The position numbers and the translations under genes were made by a program. Shown piece after piece: positions 5,722 to 7,938 of a stretch of 7,938 nt of DNA (positions within the stretch are counted from its first letter, which is position 1; each line of letters begins with the position of its first letter). Origin of the DNA: JAYQPQ01 sp038145405 (GTDB lineage: Bacteria; Pseudomonadota; Gammaproteobacteria; Pseudomonadales; GM7GCV1); contig JAYQPQ010000069.1 in assembly GCA_038145405.1 (NCBI GenBank), forward strand, positions 1 through 7,938. The letters run 5' to 3'. A model generated the notes under the pieces. That model ran no database searches. It was not told the origin of the DNA and saw nothing but the letters and a program-made list of their open reading frames with translations.

Positions 5722-6162
5722 TTAAATGAACGACCGCATCAATAGCGGGTTACAAGTGACCGTCGCAATCACCTCGTGATCGTTCAGGATCATGAATAGC
5801 GCTGGGTCTTCCAGACTATCTTCCTCCCCGGGAACAGGTACTTCCCAGCGATCGCCACCCCATTTAGGGACGCGAATATAGTCTCCAACCGAACACCAAG
5901 ATCCCTCAGGCCATTGTTCGTTCGTATCGCGGTTGCGGAAGGCAAGCGGACCAATTGCGACGACTTTCGCCACCATGTTGTTCCACTTTTCGGTTTCCTT
6001 GGTCTCTTCAACCAAGATAATCCCGGCACTGGTTGCCTTCTTTTTAGTGCGGCGCAATTGCACAAGAATTCTGCCGCCAAGAGGTTTCGCACCGGGGTCT
6101 ACACTCGGAAATGCCCAAGCAATGTCAGCGTCGTTAAACGCTTCCGGTTCATTCATCTTCAT
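5722..6162 (-). CDS. GroES-like co-chaperonin (Cpn10 family), 146 aa
   Basis: A Cpn10 protein caps the GroEL ring and lets substrate fold inside; T4 gp31 and RB49 CocO are known phage versions needed for capsid protein folding. The match to the family is visible in order. GGRILVQLRR (29-38) is the first beta strand. The loop KKKATSAGIILVEETKE (40-56) has the SAGIIL core equivalent to the IVL GroEL-binding tripeptide of the GroES mobile loop. VAKVVAIGP (64-72) matches the following strand, and VGDYIRVPKWGG (92-103) matches the conserved VGD-x-V/I strand. The C-terminus has LNDHEVIATV in place of the usual E-x-DI-L-AIV. At 146 residues it exceeds bacterial GroES (about 97), with about 25 extra N-terminal residues, an insertion around 109-120 (PVPGEEDSLEDP) and a C-terminal extension. 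The first ATG (6162) has AAGGA five bases upstream; the second ATG at 6156 is too far from it. It sits between portal and scaffold genes, which suggests a dedicated head-folding role. Confidence 0.87.
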   Translation of the reverse strand: MKMNEPEAFNDADIAWAFPSVDPGAKPLGGRILVQLRRTKKKATSAGIILVEETKETEKWNNMVAKVVAIGPLAFRNRDTNEQWPEGSWCSVGDYIRVPKWGGDRWEVPVPGEEDSLEDPALFMILNDHEVIATVTCNPLLMRSFI

Positions 6163-6334
6163 CTTCTTCCTTCAACAGGTTGTTGAGTATTTCAAGGGCC
6201 TCTTCTAGCCCCTGATGGTGACCGACGACGCGCTGGTACGCCTCCCATGACGCAGGGTTTCCCGCTGCTAGAGACAGCTTTATTTCAGCTTGACGCGCCT
6301 TAATAGCGCCGACTAGGTCTGAGACGTATCTCAT
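6149..6334 (-). CDS. Small helical protein, 61 aa, unknown function
   Basis: The product starts MRYVSDLVGAIKARQAEIK and ends in a strongly acidic tail (LLKEEDEDE). Most of it should be alpha-helical: an amphipathic first helix to about residue 22, a short loop around GNPASW, then a second helix from about residue 31 to 55. A helical hairpin that oligomerises or binds a larger protein is plausible. The start ATG overlaps the stop of the 48-codon gene (ATGA) and has only a weak purine-rich site upstream, so translation is probably by re-initiation. Its 3' end overlaps the co-chaperonin start by 14 bases. Proteins of this shape occur near portals in environmental phages as I recall, but I know no assigned function. 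Confidence 0.75.
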   Translation of the reverse strand: MRYVSDLVGAIKARQAEIKLSLAAGNPASWEAYQRVVGHHQGLEEALEILNNLLKEEDEDE

Positions 6335-6477
6335 TTCTTCTTAGCTTGGCTCAACGCTCCTTTATCGGATTTGGGAGCTTGCTGCTGGCCCTTGGGTTGC
6401 AGGGAGGTGCCATCAAGCTTCTCGCCCATAGCGATACGCTTGTGCATCGGGATCATCGTGCTGTCTTGCTGCGCCAT
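6331..6477 (-). CDS. Small basic phage protein, 48 aa, unknown function
   Basis: This short gene fills what would otherwise be a gap between the portal and the next gene. It starts at ATG 6477 behind a very strong AGGAGGT site and ends in TGA overlapping the next ATG by four bases (ATGA, 6331-6334). The product begins MAQQDSTMIPMHKRIAMGEK and ends in a Gln- and Lys-rich tail (QAKKK). It has no membrane segment, no cysteine and little hydrophobic core, so it is probably disordered or partner-bound. The position directly after the portal suggests a minor head or assembly role, but that is inference from context only. The strong ribosome site, exact fit between neighbours and stop/start overlap make a real gene likely despite its size. 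Confidence 0.75.
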   Translation of the reverse strand: MAQQDSTMIPMHKRIAMGEKLDGTSLQPKGQQQAPKSDKGALSQAKKK

Positions 6478-6479
6478 AA

Positions 6480-7938
6480 TTAACCTCCTAAGAGACGACG
6501 TTGTGCTTCGTTTTGAAGCGTGATTGCAGTTTCAAACTGCTCGGCTTGCAGTTCGGCGTCTTTTTGCGTCAAACGTGCAGTCTCAATGCGCTCCTTGGTC
6601 AGATTGTTTGCGGCATTAAGTGCCACATCGATCTGCTCACGACGCGCTTTTTCTTCGGCAAGCATGGAAACCTTCTGGCCCTCAAGCTGCAACTCGGCCT
6701 GATCGCGCTGCGCCCGACGGTTGGTCTCGGCCATGCTGGTTTCCATCACCACCTGAGCCTCAGGCGGCAATTGCGGCTTCGGCGTCAGTTGCTGCATTGC
6801 CTGCAACATCTGCTGCAGCTTCGGAACAACCTGCTGGAAGGCCTTCTGGGCGTCCTGCGCGACATGCTGGGATGCCAAGGCAAACACCTTGTCGATCTCG
6901 GCTGTCAGGCGCTTGTCCTCGTATTCCTTCTCGGTGATCGGCTTGTTGCCCCGCGCCTTGGTCACATACCCGTTGGTCCGGTTCAGGTACCACAAGACCA
7001 TGTGCTGCTTGATGTGCTCCAGCGCCCGGGGCAGGTAGATCGACGCCATGATCGGGTTGCCACCAAACGCCGGGTTCAGGCCAAAGTCCAGATGGCTCTG
7101 GATGTGCGCCAGATGATCCTGATGGATGTAGGCATAGCCGTTCTGGCCGATCGCCATCGCCACGTTCTCGTCGGCAGAGTTGCGCTCCTCCGGGGCAGGC
7201 GTGTTCTTGAGGATCTCGTTGATCCCCGGCACCTTGATCTGCTTGAGGAAGCGCTCCTCCACCGCCCGACGGTCATACAGGTCCGGGTACTTGTCCGCAC
7301 GGGCCAAGACCGCCTGAATCTGCGCCATCCGCTGGGTCTCGGAGAAGATGTGCGGATCACTGACAGGCACCACATCGGTGTTGCGCTTAAAGTCCTCGCG
7401 CTCGATCTCCAGATCCTCGACGATCTCACCCTTGCGCTGGTCGTCCAGATACCAGCGGTTGAGCCTGCCAAGGATCTTGAGCACCCGGGACTGGGAATCA
7501 TGCAGCCGCGCATGGATTGCCGAGAAAACCGCCGCGCCTTGCTCGATCAACGCCTGAGTTGTGCCCACAGGCGCGTTAGAAGTCACATCAGCGATCTTTT
7601 CCTCGGCGGTGGTTACTACCCCCTTAGCCGCCTTATCAAGCCATCCTAGAAGCTGTAAGAGCACCTGTGAAGGAGGGTTGAACGGCATGGGCATCGCAAT
7701 CTTGCGGATGTCGTCCACGCCCGGAGCGCCCTCGATCTCGCAGACCTGCGTCACATCAACCTGCTGGCTCTGGCCCGAGATCTTGGCCCCCTTGAGCTTG
7801 AGCATCGTGGCCGCGTTGTTGATGTGCGCCGAATCCAGCAGCGCCCGCAGCGATCCCGTCAGGGCTGCAGACAGGCCACCAATCAGGTGCGGCATGCCGA
7901 TCGCGTAGGCTCCCCGCCACGGGATGAACTTGAACTCC
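6480..7938 (-). CDS. Phage portal protein, C-terminal 485 residues (5' end outside window)
   Basis: The portal forms the dodecameric ring at one capsid vertex through which DNA is packaged and to which the tail attaches. The frame is open to the window edge: 14 more codons (beginning EFKFIPWRGAYAIG) precede the first internal Met at 7895, so that Met is not the true start. In visible numbering, a helical stretch with NAPVGTT lies near residues 120-127. It is followed by SAIHARLH near 139-146 and VVPVSDPHIFSETQR near 189-203; I recognise this order from P22-like portals of environmental phages. Residues from about 394 to the end are a charged Glu/Gln/Arg-rich long helix or coiled coil, as in the barrel of P22-type portals. 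It ends in LLGG and TAA. The gene heads the head cassette and its last codons carry the ribosome binding site of the next gene. Family assignment is from recalled motifs, not a search. Confidence 0.85.
   Translation of the reverse strand, partial: EFKFIPWRGAYAIGMPHLIGGLSAALTGSLRALLDSAHINNAATMLKLKGAKISGQSQQVDVTQVCEIEGAPGVDDIRKIAMPMPFNPPSQVLLQLLGWLDKAAKGVVTTAEEKIADVTSNAPVGTTQALIEQGAAVFSAIHARLHDSQSRVLKILGRLNRWYLDDQRKGEIVEDLEIEREDFKRNTDVVPVSDPHIFSETQRMAQIQAVLARADKYPDLYDRRAVEERFLKQIKVPGINEILKNTPAPEERNSADENVAMAIGQNGYAYIHQDHLAHIQSHLDFGLNPAFGGNPIMASIYLPRALEHIKQHMVLWYLNRTNGYVTKARGNKPITEKEYEDKRLTAEIDKVFALASQHVAQDAQKAFQQVVPKLQQMLQAMQQLTPKPQLPPEAQVVMETSMAETNRRAQRDQAELQLEGQKVSMLAEEKARREQIDVALNAANNLTKERIETARLTQKDAELQAEQFETAITLQNEAQRRLLGG
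6483..6489 (-). promoter_or_regulatory. Shine-Dalgarno site inside the portal stop region
   Basis: The minus strand reads AGGAGGT here, a near-perfect anti-16S match, five bases before the ATG at 6477. The same bases encode the final Gly-Gly of the portal protein. It decides the start of the 48-codon gene that follows and couples its translation to the end of the portal gene. Confidence 0.85.

Noticed and set aside
6501..7649. Plus-strand open frame of 382 codons opposite the portal gene
   Set aside because: It is antisense to a recognisable portal protein, is Leu/Arg/His-rich as expected from reverse reading of GC-rich codons, and would run against every other gene.
7893..7895. Internal ATG as start of the portal protein
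   Set aside because: The frame stays open to the window edge with plausible protein sequence (FKFIPWRGAYAIG), and 471 residues would be short for this portal type.
1..7938. Host promoter (-10/-35) for the operon
   Set aside because: No convincing minus-strand promoter was seen in the few short gaps; transcription probably starts upstream of the portal gene, beyond the right edge.

Overview
The window looks like part of the virion-assembly (late) region of a tailed bacteriophage or prophage. Every supportable gene lies on the minus strand, so the region reads from right to left. The genes are tightly packed, with stop/start overlaps, strong AGGAG-type ribosome binding sites and almost no intergenic DNA. 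No integrase, IS element, tRNA, rRNA or CRISPR array is visible. Gene content resembles dsDNA phages known mainly from aquatic metagenomes of Gram-negative bacteria, but the host cannot be fixed from this sequence.

In transcription order the first block is head assembly. It begins with the C-terminal 485 residues of a portal protein that runs off the right edge. Next come two very small genes (48 and 61 codons), a GroES-like co-chaperonin, and an acidic coiled-coil protein placed and built like a scaffolding protein. A 181-residue protein of unknown role, a 190-residue probable head protein and the 305-residue major capsid protein complete the block.

A GC-rich hairpin follows the capsid gene. 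Then come a 128-residue beta-rich probable head decoration protein and a 339-residue very basic Lys/Gly-rich protein with 12-residue tandem repeats. A second hairpin, matching the first in its flanking and stem bases, follows that gene, so the two hairpins bracket these two genes.

The last block is a run of translationally coupled genes: 100 and 79 residues of unknown or structural type, then a 193-residue protein with a tail-fibre-type N-terminal module and a C1q/TNF-like beta domain. The first ten codons of one more gene, beginning MPAKSKAQFR, reach the left edge.

The likely joint role is a procapsid factory. Portal nucleates, scaffold guides the capsid protein, the co-chaperonin would work with host GroEL to fold the capsid protein, and decoration and surface proteins finish the particle. 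The points most worth checking are the co-chaperonin inside the head cassette, the Lys/Gly-repeat protein, the paired hairpins, and the 48-codon gene whose ribosome binding site is written in the last codons of the portal gene. I do not see a wholly new defence or mobile system here.
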